A stretch of 64,000 bases of DNA from Bacteroides pyogenes_A (lineage in GTDB: Bacteria; Bacteroidota; Bacteroidia; Bacteroidales; Bacteroidaceae), in NCBI RefSeq assembly GCF_048595595.1, contig NZ_CP184347.1, one strand, 5' to 3'. Below, one piece after another: positions 1 to 8,430 of this stretch (positions are counted from its first letter, which is position 1; every line of letters begins with the position of its first letter). The notes beneath the pieces were generated by a model. The model was not told the origin of the DNA and searched no databases. It worked only from the letters and a program-made list of their open reading frames with translations. The translations under genes and the position numbers were made by a program.

Positions 1-106
1 CCAGAAAAGCCGGCATAAGCGCGATGAGCACCCCGTACATGTTTTTCTGTATGCTGTCTCCGCTATGCACGTGGGGCGACAGTGATACGATCAATTTATT
101 TTCCAT
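1..106 (-). CDS. rnfD: RnfD, electron transport complex membrane subunit (5' fragment)
   Basis: Only the first 35 codons lie in the window; the rest runs off the left edge. The readable N-terminus begins MENKLIVSLSPHVHSGD and goes on into IQKNMYGVLIALMPAF, the usual start of RnfD, the flavin-carrying membrane subunit of the Rnf complex that couples ferredoxin:NAD+ electron transfer to ion translocation. The start codon lies 6 bp past the rnfC stop, in the order rseC-rnfB-rnfC-rnfD known for Bacteroides. The identity rests on this short N-terminus plus the neighbours. Confidence 0.85.
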   Translation of the reverse strand, partial: MENKLIVSLSPHVHSGDSIQKNMYGVLIALMPAFL

Positions 107-112
107 ATTCCT

Positions 113-1450
113 TTATTTTTTAACTTGACGTGCACGAATCATCGCTCCCACCTTTCCTTTACCCAGACGGCAATAGTCCAGCAACGGCCGATTGGCGGGA
201 CAGGTAAACTGGCACGACCCGCACTCGATGCAATCCATGATCTTTTCTTTTTCCATTCTTTCAAAATCTCCATTTTCCGACAAAGCTCCGAGCAGATAAG
301 GCTCCAGCCCCATCGGGCAAGCGTTTACGCACTTCGAGCAGCGGATGCAAGTCTGCACCCTACCCCGCTTCGCTTCTTTGCGGTTCATGATCAGGATACC
401 CGAACTTCCTTTCGCGATGGGAACTTCGACATTCATCAAAGCCTTTCCCATCATCGGGCCGCCGCCTATCACCTTTCCGGTATCCTCGGGCAGTCCGCCG
501 CAAGCGTCTATCAGCTGGCTCATCGGCGTACCTACGCGCACCAGGAAGTTCGAAGGCTTTGCCAGTGATTTTCCCGTCACCGTAATCACCCGTTCGAACA
601 GGGGTTTGTTCTTCTGCACCGCTTCGTACACGGCAAAAGCCGTTCCTACGTTCTGCACCACCACGCCCGTCGAGATGGGGAGCGCGCCGCTCGCCACCTG
701 CCGCTTCGTGATTGCATCTATCAATTGCTTCTCACCTCCCTGCGGATACTGCACCTTCAGTGGAATCACCTCGATGCCCGCATACCTCGAAGCCACCTTT
801 GTCATCAGCTCGATGGCGTCCGGCTTGTTGTTCTCGATTCCGATGAACGCCTTGTTCACCTTCACCGCTTTCATCAGAATGGAAACGCCCACCATGATTT
901 CCTCCGCATGTTCCAGCATCAGCTGATGGTCGGCAGTCAGGTACGGTTCGCACTCCACCGCGTTGATAATTAAGCATTCCGCCTTGAACGACGGCGGCGG
1001 AGTCAGCTTCACTTGAGCAGGGAAACAAGCCCCTCCTAATCCCACGATGCCTGCATCGGCAATTTTTTTCACAATTTCTTCGGACGACAATTCGCACTCT
1101 TTCACCAATGTCGTGCTCCGGTCTATCGTCTCTTCCCACTCATCGCCTTCCACATCTATATAAATGGCAGGCTTCGCATAGCCGCTGGCATCTACCACCG
1201 TATCTATCTTCACCACTTTCCCGCTCACGGAAGAATGGATGGCAGCCGAAACGAAACCGGAAGGTTCGGCAATCTTCGTGCCCACCTTCACCATATCCCC
1301 CTTGCCTACCACAGGACGGGCAGGAGCGCCGATATGCTGTCCCAGCAGGATGATTGCCTTTTGGGGAACCTCCGCCGCGATAATGGGTTGATGTGCCGAC
1401 AGTTTATTTTCGTGTGGATGAACTCCACCGATTGAAAATGTCTTTAGCAT
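113..1450 (-). CDS. rnfC: RnfC, ferredoxin/NADH-binding subunit of the Rnf complex
   Basis: This is the peripheral Rnf subunit that binds NADH/FMN and passes electrons to or from ferredoxin. At 445 residues it is a normal length. The N-terminus has the RnfC signature GGVHPHENK. The nucleotide-binding middle carries Gly-rich stretches (GIVGLGGACFP, VIGGGPMMG). Two [4Fe-4S] motifs sit at the C-terminus: CIRCSKCVNACP from about residue 368 and CIECGSCQFTCP from about residue 407. The gene follows rnfB after a 76-bp gap and is almost contiguous with rnfD, so it belongs to the same minus-strand operon. There is no sign of damage. Confidence 0.96.
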   Translation of the reverse strand: MLKTFSIGGVHPHENKLSAHQPIIAAEVPQKAIILLGQHIGAPARPVVGKGDMVKVGTKIAEPSGFVSAAIHSSVSGKVVKIDTVVDASGYAKPAIYIDVEGDEWEETIDRSTTLVKECELSSEEIVKKIADAGIVGLGGACFPAQVKLTPPPSFKAECLIINAVECEPYLTADHQLMLEHAEEIMVGVSILMKAVKVNKAFIGIENNKPDAIELMTKVASRYAGIEVIPLKVQYPQGGEKQLIDAITKRQVASGALPISTGVVVQNVGTAFAVYEAVQKNKPLFERVITVTGKSLAKPSNFLVRVGTPMSQLIDACGGLPEDTGKVIGGGPMMGKALMNVEVPIAKGSSGILIMNRKEAKRGRVQTCIRCSKCVNACPMGLEPYLLGALSENGDFERMEKEKIMDCIECGSCQFTCPANRPLLDYCRLGKGKVGAMIRARQVKK

Positions 1451-1526
1451 ACAATTCTGTATTATAATTCTGTTGATTTCTTCTTTTTTTAAAAAAAGCC
1501 GGAGTTTTTCCGAAGCCGGCCGTTCA

Positions 1527-2405
1527 CTATGCCCCCGCGCCTTGATTTGCCGCCTCTCCGGCCACTATCTCAACTTCCTTCGGCTTACGCGGAGGGAAAT
1601 TCAGTTCGATGATCGTATGCTGCGGGCAAACCTCCACGCACTTGCGGCACGATTTGCATTTGTACGGATCGATATAAGCCAAATTGCTTTCGAGAGCAAT
1701 CGCCTCGAACGGACAAGTCTTTACACACTTGCCGCAACCGATACAACTTACCGCACATGCCTTGCGTGCCGTCGCTCCCTTGTCTTTATTCACGCAGGAT
1801 ATGTACACGCGACGCGATTTCTTCCCTTTGGGGCGTATTTCTATAATCAATTTCGGACAAGCTTTCACGCAAGCCTCGCAAGCTGTACACTTCTCTTCGT
1901 CGACTTCCGGCAACCCTGTTTCGGGATTCATGTGAATCGCGTCGAACTGGCAGGCATCCACGCAATCTCCGCATCCCAGACAACCGTAGCTGCATCCCGT
2001 CTCGCCTCCGTACAGCGAAGCGGCGATCGCACAGCTTCTGGCGCCGTCGTATTGGTTGATACGCGGGCGATTGGCGCAAGTTCCGTTACATCTCACCACC
2101 GCCACCTTCGGTTCGCTTTCAGTAGCCGCCAGTCCCAGAATGTCTGCAATCTGTGCCATAACAAGCTGTCCGCCTACGGGGCAGTACTTTCCCTCGAGCG
2201 AGCCCGCTTTCACACAAGCGTCGGCAAAACCGCTGCATCCGGGGTAACCACATCCGCCGCAATTGGCCTGAGGCAATACTTCCCCTACCTGCGCAATTCG
2301 CGGATCTTCATACACAGCAAATTTCTTGGAGGCCGCATAAAGCACGGCAGCCAGCACCAGCGCTATGGAACCCAACGAAACCACTGCAATCAGAATCAAA
2401 TTCAT
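1527..2405 (-). CDS. rnfB: RnfB, multi-[4Fe-4S] subunit of the Rnf complex
   Basis: This Rnf subunit is anchored by one N-terminal transmembrane helix (residues 4-24) and carries a chain of iron-sulfur clusters that takes electrons from ferredoxin. The four-cysteine Fe-S domain is seen as C49, C52, C57 and C75 (NCGGCGYPGCSGF). It is followed by ferredoxin-type motifs CGDCVDAC, CTACEACVKACP, CIGCGKCVKTCP and CKSCRKCVEVCP. The length of 292 residues fits the long Bacteroidetes form with extra clusters. It starts 12 bp after rseC ends and is cotranscribed with rseC and rnfC. Confidence 0.96.
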   Translation of the reverse strand: MNLILIAVVSLGSIALVLAAVLYAASKKFAVYEDPRIAQVGEVLPQANCGGCGYPGCSGFADACVKAGSLEGKYCPVGGQLVMAQIADILGLAATESEPKVAVVRCNGTCANRPRINQYDGARSCAIAASLYGGETGCSYGCLGCGDCVDACQFDAIHMNPETGLPEVDEEKCTACEACVKACPKLIIEIRPKGKKSRRVYISCVNKDKGATARKACAVSCIGCGKCVKTCPFEAIALESNLAYIDPYKCKSCRKCVEVCPQHTIIELNFPPRKPKEVEIVAGEAANQGAGA

Positions 2406-2417
2406 AATGTTTGTTAG

Positions 2418-2840
2418 TTATTTATTTGGTTTTACAGTAAATGAAAATTTTCGCTTCAAACGCGATTTGTTCAGCCACAAGATAAGGTAGTAGGGCAACA
2501 ACACGGCCAATGCGCCGATTCCTGCGTACATTTCGCTCCCCGTCCATGCCATAAGCAGAAACAGCGAAACAACCAGAAGTGCCAAAGGAATTACAAAAGC
2601 CAGAATCACCGCCATCACCCCCATCGATGTGGCAGCTACCACTGTCACCTCCTCGCCCGTATGGTACGAAGCTGCCGCGGGATCGAAAATATCGATTACC
2701 TTTTCCTGACTGTCGGCGGAAGAACAATGTCCCTTTATGCTGCAAGAAGCGCATGCCGATGTTTGGACAATCCTCACCGACAGATGAGAATCTTGTATGT
2801 TTTCCACAACACCCGGATGAGTTATAGTATCATTTGTCAT
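2418..2840 (-). CDS. rseC: RseC/MucC family protein (SoxR-reducing system)
   Basis: This is a 140-residue inner-membrane protein of the RseC/MucC family, which in other bacteria helps the Rnf/Rsx complex reduce SoxR or modulates sigma-E. The cysteine motif CASCSIKGHC (C30, C33, C39) is near the N-terminus and could hold a redox centre. Two transmembrane helices follow at about residues 75-97 and 103-120, with a basic tail. It is the first rnf gene and starts 10 bp beyond the stop of the DUF3078 gene, so one transcript may cover all of them. Bacteroidetes usually lack a classical SoxR, so the partner here is unknown. Confidence 0.9.
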   Translation of the reverse strand: MTNDTITHPGVVENIQDSHLSVRIVQTSACASCSIKGHCSSADSQEKVIDIFDPAAASYHTGEEVTVVAATSMGVMAVILAFVIPLALLVVSLFLLMAWTGSEMYAGIGALAVLLPYYLILWLNKSRLKRKFSFTVKPNK

Positions 2841-2850
2841 TTTGCCGGAC

Positions 2851-4281
2851 TCACCATTTATAGTTGATGCCGAAACTCAACAATTCTTTTAACTGGAAAT
2901 AACTGTTGCCTTCATTAGGTTTCGCACTGTCGTCGAAGCGCGCATGGATATAAAGTTTAGTAGACAAATAACGGTTCAGCACGAAGTTAAATGTATTTTC
3001 CCATTCCACACGAGCCCAATGATAGTTCGTCAGATAGTTGAGACGCGACTCCAGCGTCACCGAACGCATGATCGCCCAATTGAGCGTAGGCTTAATCTGC
3101 GAACCGAAGTCGTTTTTCGAGCATTTTCCCTCTTCCAGACCGAACTTCACCTCATCCACCTCTTTATTTCCCACATAGCGCAGATTATACATCAAAGGAG
3201 CAACAAATACCGAAAGGTTATATTTCTTCTTCTTCACCTTATAGTCCATACCGACGCTGACCGACAAATCCGCCGGAGCCAGAAAAGCCGAAATCAGCTC
3301 TTCGCTGTTGGCCTTATACCCGTGGCAAAACTGCGTCTTGAATTCCGACGAAATGGTATAATACCAGTTCTTTACCGCCCGCAGCCCCAACTTGTTCGTC
3401 ATTCTGAACTGGTCGGTGGTGATCAGGTAATCGTGAAACTTGTCCGAAGGCGTAGAGCTCATGCCCAACTTCGCTTCCACCTGATTTTCAAACAGTATCT
3501 TCTCATTATCGTTATAGTTGGCAAAAAGCTGCAAGGCAGCCAGTCCGGAATAGTTGCTCTCCCCTCCTTTGTACCAGTTGTCCGAAACGTGATTCTGGCT
3601 AATCTGTAAAGATCCGACACCCCCGGTTATCCACCAGTTGGGTTTCCTGATCAGCATATCCGCCTGTCCCACATCCCCATTCATCTCTTCGGGTTCGAAC
3701 AGGTGAATCACTCTGGCTTTGGAAGAAATTTTCGGCTTCAGATCACTGCGAAACACATCCCTGCTCATAATGCGGTCTTCGGTAGTGACCACCAGTTCCG
3801 GGCGGTTCAGATACAGGTTCATCAACGCCTTGTCCACCAGCTCGTTCACACGCTTATATCGGGTGAAGGGCGCATCGTCGAAAACCAGCAGGCTGTCGGC
3901 AAAGCACTCCCGTTCGGTGCCCGGGCGAAAAGGCGCCCACTCCACCGTCGAATAGCGGGCTATGGGCGAACGGTAATAAGCGGGCAGGGTAAAAAGCCGG
4001 TAATAAGCAGGATCGGAAGCGATATAACGCTCGGGTACCGAAGGGTCGTTCAGGTAATCCAACTGTCCGATATATTTATTATATAATATAGAGACGGTAT
4101 CCGGTTTCGAAGTATTTCCGTGCGTATTCAGCTTCAGCATCAGATATCGGCTCAAACCTGTGGAAAGCGAATCCGTTCTACTTACCCCCGTTTCCGCAAT
4201 ATTCATATTTATGGCCTGTACGGAAAATGCCGAAGCAAAAAGCCATGCAAAAACCGTCGGCAAAAAAAAACGTCTCCTCAT
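2851..4281 (-). CDS. DUF3078 family outer-membrane protein
   Basis: The product is a secreted protein of about 476 residues. The C-terminal half has the alternating beta-strand pattern of an outer-membrane barrel, with the family-typical NWYKGGESNYSGL segment and the ending LKELLSFGINYKW (terminal aromatic residue). I place the start at ATG 4281 (MRRRFFLPTVFAWLFASAFS), which gives a clean signal peptide ending at VQA. A GTG seven codons upstream is open, but it overlaps a TATTTTTG -7-like element at 4302-4309. The function of DUF3078 is unknown. The gene is divergent from pyrG and sits directly before rseC-rnf. Confidence 0.85.
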   Translation of the reverse strand: MRRRFFLPTVFAWLFASAFSVQAINMNIAETGVSRTDSLSTGLSRYLMLKLNTHGNTSKPDTVSILYNKYIGQLDYLNDPSVPERYIASDPAYYRLFTLPAYYRSPIARYSTVEWAPFRPGTERECFADSLLVFDDAPFTRYKRVNELVDKALMNLYLNRPELVVTTEDRIMSRDVFRSDLKPKISSKARVIHLFEPEEMNGDVGQADMLIRKPNWWITGGVGSLQISQNHVSDNWYKGGESNYSGLAALQLFANYNDNEKILFENQVEAKLGMSSTPSDKFHDYLITTDQFRMTNKLGLRAVKNWYYTISSEFKTQFCHGYKANSEELISAFLAPADLSVSVGMDYKVKKKKYNLSVFVAPLMYNLRYVGNKEVDEVKFGLEEGKCSKNDFGSQIKPTLNWAIMRSVTLESRLNYLTNYHWARVEWENTFNFVLNRYLSTKLYIHARFDDSAKPNEGNSYFQLKELLSFGINYKW

Positions 4282-4301
4282 GATATTTCTAAATTTTGGC
4301 A

Positions 4302-4309
4302 CAAAAATA
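4302..4309 (-). promoter_or_regulatory. -7 element for the DUF3078 (and possibly rnf) transcript
   Basis: TATTTTTG on the minus strand fits TAnnTTTG. It lies about 20 bp upstream of the ATG at 4281. No clear -33 TTTG is present at the right distance, so support is moderate. Confidence 0.4.
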
Positions 4310-4402
4310 CATTATTTTGTTTAGAATTCATAGCAATCTTTTAAAATTGCATTTTTTAATAATTTTGTAAGGGCGAAACTCTCCGACTTCCTCTTTTTTT
4401 TA

Positions 4403-4410
4403 TAATTTTG
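4403..4410 (+). promoter_or_regulatory. -7 element for pyrG
   Basis: TAATTTTG matches TAnnTTTG and would start RNA near 4416, about 50 nt before the pyrG GTG. A second identical element is at 4360-4367. No good -33 TTTG is seen for either. Confidence 0.45.
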
Positions 4411-4466
4411 CAGTTTTTAATTCCGATCATACTACATAAGTAAACATAATTTAAACAGTTACAGCT

Positions 4467-6089
4467 GTGGGAGAAACAAAGTATATTTTTGTTACCGGCG
4501 GTGTGGCCTCTTCACTCGGAAAAGGCATCATTTCATCGTCCATCGGTAAGTTGCTGCAAGCAAGAGGTTATAATGTAACCATTCAAAAGTTCGACCCGTA
4601 CATCAATATCGATCCGGGCACATTAAACCCTTATGAACACGGAGAGTGCTACGTCACCGTAGACGGCCACGAGGCCGATCTCGACCTGGGACACTACGAG
4701 CGTTTCCTGGGCATACAGACCACCAAGGCAAACAACATCACTACGGGACGCATCTATAAAAGCGTCATCGACAAAGAGCGCCGGGGCGACTATCTGGGCA
4801 AGACGATCCAGGTGATCCCGCACATCACCGACGAAATCAAGCGAAACGTGAAGCTGCTGGGCAACAAATACAAGTTCGATTTCGTGATTACCGAAATCGG
4901 CGGTACGGTAGGCGATATCGAATCGCTCCCCTACCTCGAAAGCATCCGTCAGTTGAAACGCGAGCTGGGGAAAAACGCTCTTTGCGTGCATCTCACTTAC
5001 GTTCCCTATCTGGCGGCTGCCGGAGAGCTGAAGACCAAGCCGACGCAACATTCGGTGAAAGAGCTTCAAAGCGTGGGAATCCAGCCCGACATCATCGTTC
5101 TTCGCACCGAACATCCGCTCAACGAAGGATTGCGCAAGAAGGTGGCGCTGTTCTGCAATGTCGACGAGAAAGCGGTGGTGCAATCGCTCGACGCGCCCAC
5201 CATCTACGAAGTGCCTCTGCTGATGCAGGAGCAGGAGCTCGACTCCACCATCCTCGAAAAGATGGGGCTTCTTTTGGGCGAGACTCCCGAACTGGGACCT
5301 TGGCGCACATTCCTCGAACGCCGCCACGCCGCCCGGTCGAAAGCGCCGGTCAACATCGCGCTGGTGGGGAAATACGATTTGCAAGACGCCTATAAATCCA
5401 TCCGCGAGGCATTGTCGCAGGCGGGAACATACAACGACCGCGAAGTGGAGGTGCACTTCATCAACAGCGAAAACCTCACCGACGAGAATGTGGCGGAAGC
5501 GCTGAAAGGCATGGCGGGCGTCATGATCGGCCCGGGATTCGGACAACGGGGCATCGACGGAAAGTTCGTCGCCATCAAATACACCCGCACGCACGACATT
5601 CCCACCTTCGGCATCTGCCTGGGCATGCAGTGCATCGCCATCGAGTTCGCGCGCAATGTGCTGGGCTATGCCGACGCCAACTCGCGCGAGATGAATGAAA
5701 AAACGCCGCACAATGTCATCGACATCATGGAGGAGCAGAAGGCGGTCACCAACATGGGCGGCACCATGCGTTTGGGAGCTTACGAATGCGTGTTGCAGAA
5801 AGACTCGAAAGCTTTCGAAGCCTACGGGAAAGAGCACATTCAGGAGCGCCACCGCCACCGCTACGAGTTCAACAACGACTACAAGGCGCGATACGAGGCT
5901 GCCGGCATGAAGTGCACGGGCATCAATCCCGAATCGGATCTGGTGGAAATTGTCGAGATACCCGCGCTGAAGTGGTTCGTCGGAACGCAGTTCCACCCCG
6001 AATACACCAGCACGGTGCTCAACCCCCACCCGCTGTTCCTCTCGTTTGTGAAGGCCGCTATCGAAAACGAAAAAGCAAGTATTAATTAA
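4467..6089 (+). CDS. pyrG: CTP synthase
   Basis: CTP synthase makes CTP from UTP, ATP and glutamine in the cytoplasm. The 540 residues are full length. The N-terminal synthetase domain begins with the P-loop-like FVTGGVASSLGKG and has the conserved FDPYINIDPGTLNP and HGECYV segments. The C-terminal class I glutamine amidotransferase domain has its triad at C384 (GICLGMQC), H510 and E512 (FHPEY). The start codon is GTG, giving GETKYIFVTGG as in other Bacteroides PyrG. Most homologues read GGVVSSLGKG, so the Ala at that position is a small variant. yidC follows after 19 bp. Confidence 0.98.
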   Translation: MGETKYIFVTGGVASSLGKGIISSSIGKLLQARGYNVTIQKFDPYINIDPGTLNPYEHGECYVTVDGHEADLDLGHYERFLGIQTTKANNITTGRIYKSVIDKERRGDYLGKTIQVIPHITDEIKRNVKLLGNKYKFDFVITEIGGTVGDIESLPYLESIRQLKRELGKNALCVHLTYVPYLAAAGELKTKPTQHSVKELQSVGIQPDIIVLRTEHPLNEGLRKKVALFCNVDEKAVVQSLDAPTIYEVPLLMQEQELDSTILEKMGLLLGETPELGPWRTFLERRHAARSKAPVNIALVGKYDLQDAYKSIREALSQAGTYNDREVEVHFINSENLTDENVAEALKGMAGVMIGPGFGQRGIDGKFVAIKYTRTHDIPTFGICLGMQCIAIEFARNVLGYADANSREMNEKTPHNVIDIMEEQKAVTNMGGTMRLGAYECVLQKDSKAFEAYGKEHIQERHRHRYEFNNDYKARYEAAGMKCTGINPESDLVEIVEIPALKWFVGTQFHPEYTSTVLNPHPLFLSFVKAAIENEKASIN

Positions 6090-6108
6090 TTCTCTATAAT
6101 CAACAAAG

Positions 6109-7974
6109 ATGGATAAAAACACCATTACAGGTCTCGTGCTGATAGGCATCCTGCTCATCGGGTTCAGCATACTGAGCCGCCCGAGTCAGGAGCAGCTTGC
6201 CGCGCAAAAGAGATACTACGACTCTATCGCTTTAGTGCAGCAGCAGGAAGAAGCGCTGAAAGCCAAAACCGAAGCGGCGCTCGCCAACGAAAAGAAAGCG
6301 GCACTCGCCGGAGACTCTTCTTCGCTCTTCTTCAACGCGGCAAAGGGAACCGAATCGCCGGTCATCATCGCCAACAATGTGGCCGAAATCACCCTCACCA
6401 CCAAAGGCGGACGGGTACGGTCGGCTATGCTGAAAGAATATAAGGGGCAGGACAAACAGACGCCTGTCGTTCTTTTCAACGAAGAAGACGCCGCCATGAG
6501 CTTCAACTTCTATAACAAGCAGGAGGCCATACAGACCAAAGACTACTACTTTACGCCTGTCAACAAGACCGACAGCAGCGTGGTGATGCGTCTCGAAGCG
6601 GATGCGGACAGCTATATCGACTTCATCTATACGCTCAAACAAGACAGCTACCTGATGGATTTCCGCATTCAGGCCACCGGCATGGCGGACAAGCTGGCGA
6701 GCACGGAATATGTCGATATCGAATGGAGCCAGAAAGCGCGCCAGCTCGAAAAAGGGTTCGGGTTCGAAAACCGCCTCGCCGAACTGACTTATAAGCTGAG
6801 CGAAGGAAAGGTGGACAATCTCTCCGCTGCCAAAGACGACGAGAAGAAACTCGAAGGACGCGCCGACTGGATTGCTTTCAAGAACCAGTTTTTCTCCTCC
6901 GCGCTCATCGCCGCACAGGATTTCGACAAGGTATCGGTACGCTCCAAGTTACAGAAAGAGGGAAGCGGATACGTCAAAGACTACTCCGCCGAGATGAACA
7001 CGTTCTTCGACCCTACGGGGGCGAGACCTACCGAACTGTTCTTCTATCTGGGACCCAACCATTTCAAAACGCTGAAAGCGCTCGACAAAGGACGCGAAGA
7101 GAAATGGAAACTGCACCGGCTGGTTTATCTCGGATGGCCTGTCGTGCGCACCATCAACCAATACATCACTATCAATGTGTTCGATTGGCTCACCCGTTGG
7201 GGACTGAGCATGGGTGTCGTTCTGCTCATCCTCACCATTCTGGTCAAGGCGGCAGTATATCCCGCCACATGGAAAACCTATATGTCGTCGGCCAAGATGC
7301 GTGTGCTGAAGCCTAAAATAGAGGTAATCAACAAGAAATACCCGAAACAGGAAGACGCCATGAAGAAACAACAGGAAGTAATGGCACTTTACAGCCAGTA
7401 CGGGGTGAGTCCGATGGGCGGATGCCTGCCGATGATACTGCAATTTCCCATCCTGATGGCGTTGTTCATGTTCGTACCGAGCGCCATCGAGTTGCGTCAG
7501 GAGAGCTTCCTCTGGGCAGACGACCTTTCCACCTACGACGCATTCATCCATTTCCCGTTCCACATCCCGTTCTTAGGCAGCCATCTCAGCCTGTTCTGCG
7601 TGCTCATGACGGTGACCAATATTCTGAACACCAAATACACCATGTCCATGCAGGACACCGGTGCGCAACCGCAGATGCCGGCCATGAAATGGATGATGTA
7701 CCTCATGCCGGTGATGTTGCTGTTCGTGCTCAACAGCTATCCTGCGGGCTTGAACTACTACTATTTCCTCTCTACGCTCATCAGCGTGGGAACCACCATC
7801 ATGCTCCGCAAGACGACCGACGAAGAGAAACTCCTCGCCATTCTCGAAGCGAAGAAGAAAGATCCGAAGCAAATGAAAACCTCCGGATTCGCCGCCCGTC
7901 TGGAAGCGATGCAAAAACAGCAGGAACAACTGATGAAAGAACGTCAGCAAAAGCAAAACCGGAACAAGAGATAA
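6109..7974 (+). CDS. yidC: YidC membrane protein insertase
   Basis: YidC inserts and folds inner-membrane proteins, alone or with SecYEG. The 621 residues show the Gram-negative layout: a first transmembrane helix (residues 6-21), a large periplasmic P1 domain (about 30-340), then the conserved hydrophobic core starting near INVFDWLTRWGLSMGVVLLILT with the family motif YGVSPMGGCLPMILQFPIL, and a basic, Gln/Lys-rich tail that can touch ribosomes. It is 19 bp downstream of pyrG, probably on the same transcript, and ends just before a strong terminator hairpin. Confidence 0.97.
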   Translation: MDKNTITGLVLIGILLIGFSILSRPSQEQLAAQKRYYDSIALVQQQEEALKAKTEAALANEKKAALAGDSSSLFFNAAKGTESPVIIANNVAEITLTTKGGRVRSAMLKEYKGQDKQTPVVLFNEEDAAMSFNFYNKQEAIQTKDYYFTPVNKTDSSVVMRLEADADSYIDFIYTLKQDSYLMDFRIQATGMADKLASTEYVDIEWSQKARQLEKGFGFENRLAELTYKLSEGKVDNLSAAKDDEKKLEGRADWIAFKNQFFSSALIAAQDFDKVSVRSKLQKEGSGYVKDYSAEMNTFFDPTGARPTELFFYLGPNHFKTLKALDKGREEKWKLHRLVYLGWPVVRTINQYITINVFDWLTRWGLSMGVVLLILTILVKAAVYPATWKTYMSSAKMRVLKPKIEVINKKYPKQEDAMKKQQEVMALYSQYGVSPMGGCLPMILQFPILMALFMFVPSAIELRQESFLWADDLSTYDAFIHFPFHIPFLGSHLSLFCVLMTVTNILNTKYTMSMQDTGAQPQMPAMKWMMYLMPVMLLFVLNSYPAGLNYYYFLSTLISVGTTIMLRKTTDEEKLLAILEAKKKDPKQMKTSGFAARLEAMQKQQEQLMKERQQKQNRNKR

Positions 7975-8000
7975 AGAGTTACTTACCGATGTTTCTCAAA

Positions 8001-8043
8001 AAAGAATAGCCGGGCGATTCCGATCGTCCCGGCTATTCTTTTA
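8001..8043. terminator. Bidirectional terminator after yidC
   Basis: AAGAATAGCCGGG pairs with CCCGGCTATTCTT around a 13-nt loop. There is a T-run on the plus side and an A-run on the left that serves as a T-run for minus-strand transcripts. It ends yidC and can also end the converging small ORF at 8056-8226. Confidence 0.88.
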
Positions 8044-8055
8044 TATATGATAAAG

Positions 8056-8226
8056 TCAACGCAGATACATTTTTTCAAAAGCAATCGATGCCTCATTTGA
8101 CTCCATTCTTAGCATTTTTATATTTTTAACTACAAAAGTTGTATATTTTATCCGCTTATTGCCCATCTTTGCAAAAAAATAAACGATATAATAAGTTTCT
8201 CCTATTTTAATAACAGGCTTACACAT
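8056..8226 (-). CDS. Hypothetical small protein, 56 aa
   Basis: This is an unbroken 56-codon ORF starting MCKPVIKIGETYYIVYFFAK and ending EKMYLR. It is bounded upstream by an in-frame TAA two codons before the ATG. The composition is protein-like: alternating hydrophobic residues suggest beta-strands (ETYYIVYFFA, KYTTFVVKNI) and there is a helical end. It converges on yidC and shares the terminator at 8001-8043. I do not recognise the family. The remaining 8227-8430 stretch holds no other ORF or clear promoter. Confidence 0.45.
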   Translation of the reverse strand: MCKPVIKIGETYYIVYFFAKMGNKRIKYTTFVVKNIKMLRMESNEASIAFEKMYLR

Positions 8227-8430
8227 GATGCTACATTATAGAAATATCTGAATGAAAGAAAACTAAGAGCCCCTTTACTTTTTTTGTGTAATAAACGGAG
8301 ATACGAAGATATTAATAGATGAATATTGAAAATCAGCATATCGTTTTTTCATAAATCAACATTCGGCTGCCTATTAAGAATAAGAATCTTCAAATTATAT
8401 TAAGAATTAAAATCGAATTAAACAGCACAA

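Noticed and set aside
1473..2417. 314-codon open frame opposite rnfB
   Set aside because: It mirrors the Cys-rich rnfB codons on the other strand; rnfB is certain.
4623..6170. 515-codon open frame opposite pyrG
   Set aside because: It lies wholly antisense to a clear CTP synthase, has no family features, and arises from the GC-biased third positions of pyrG.
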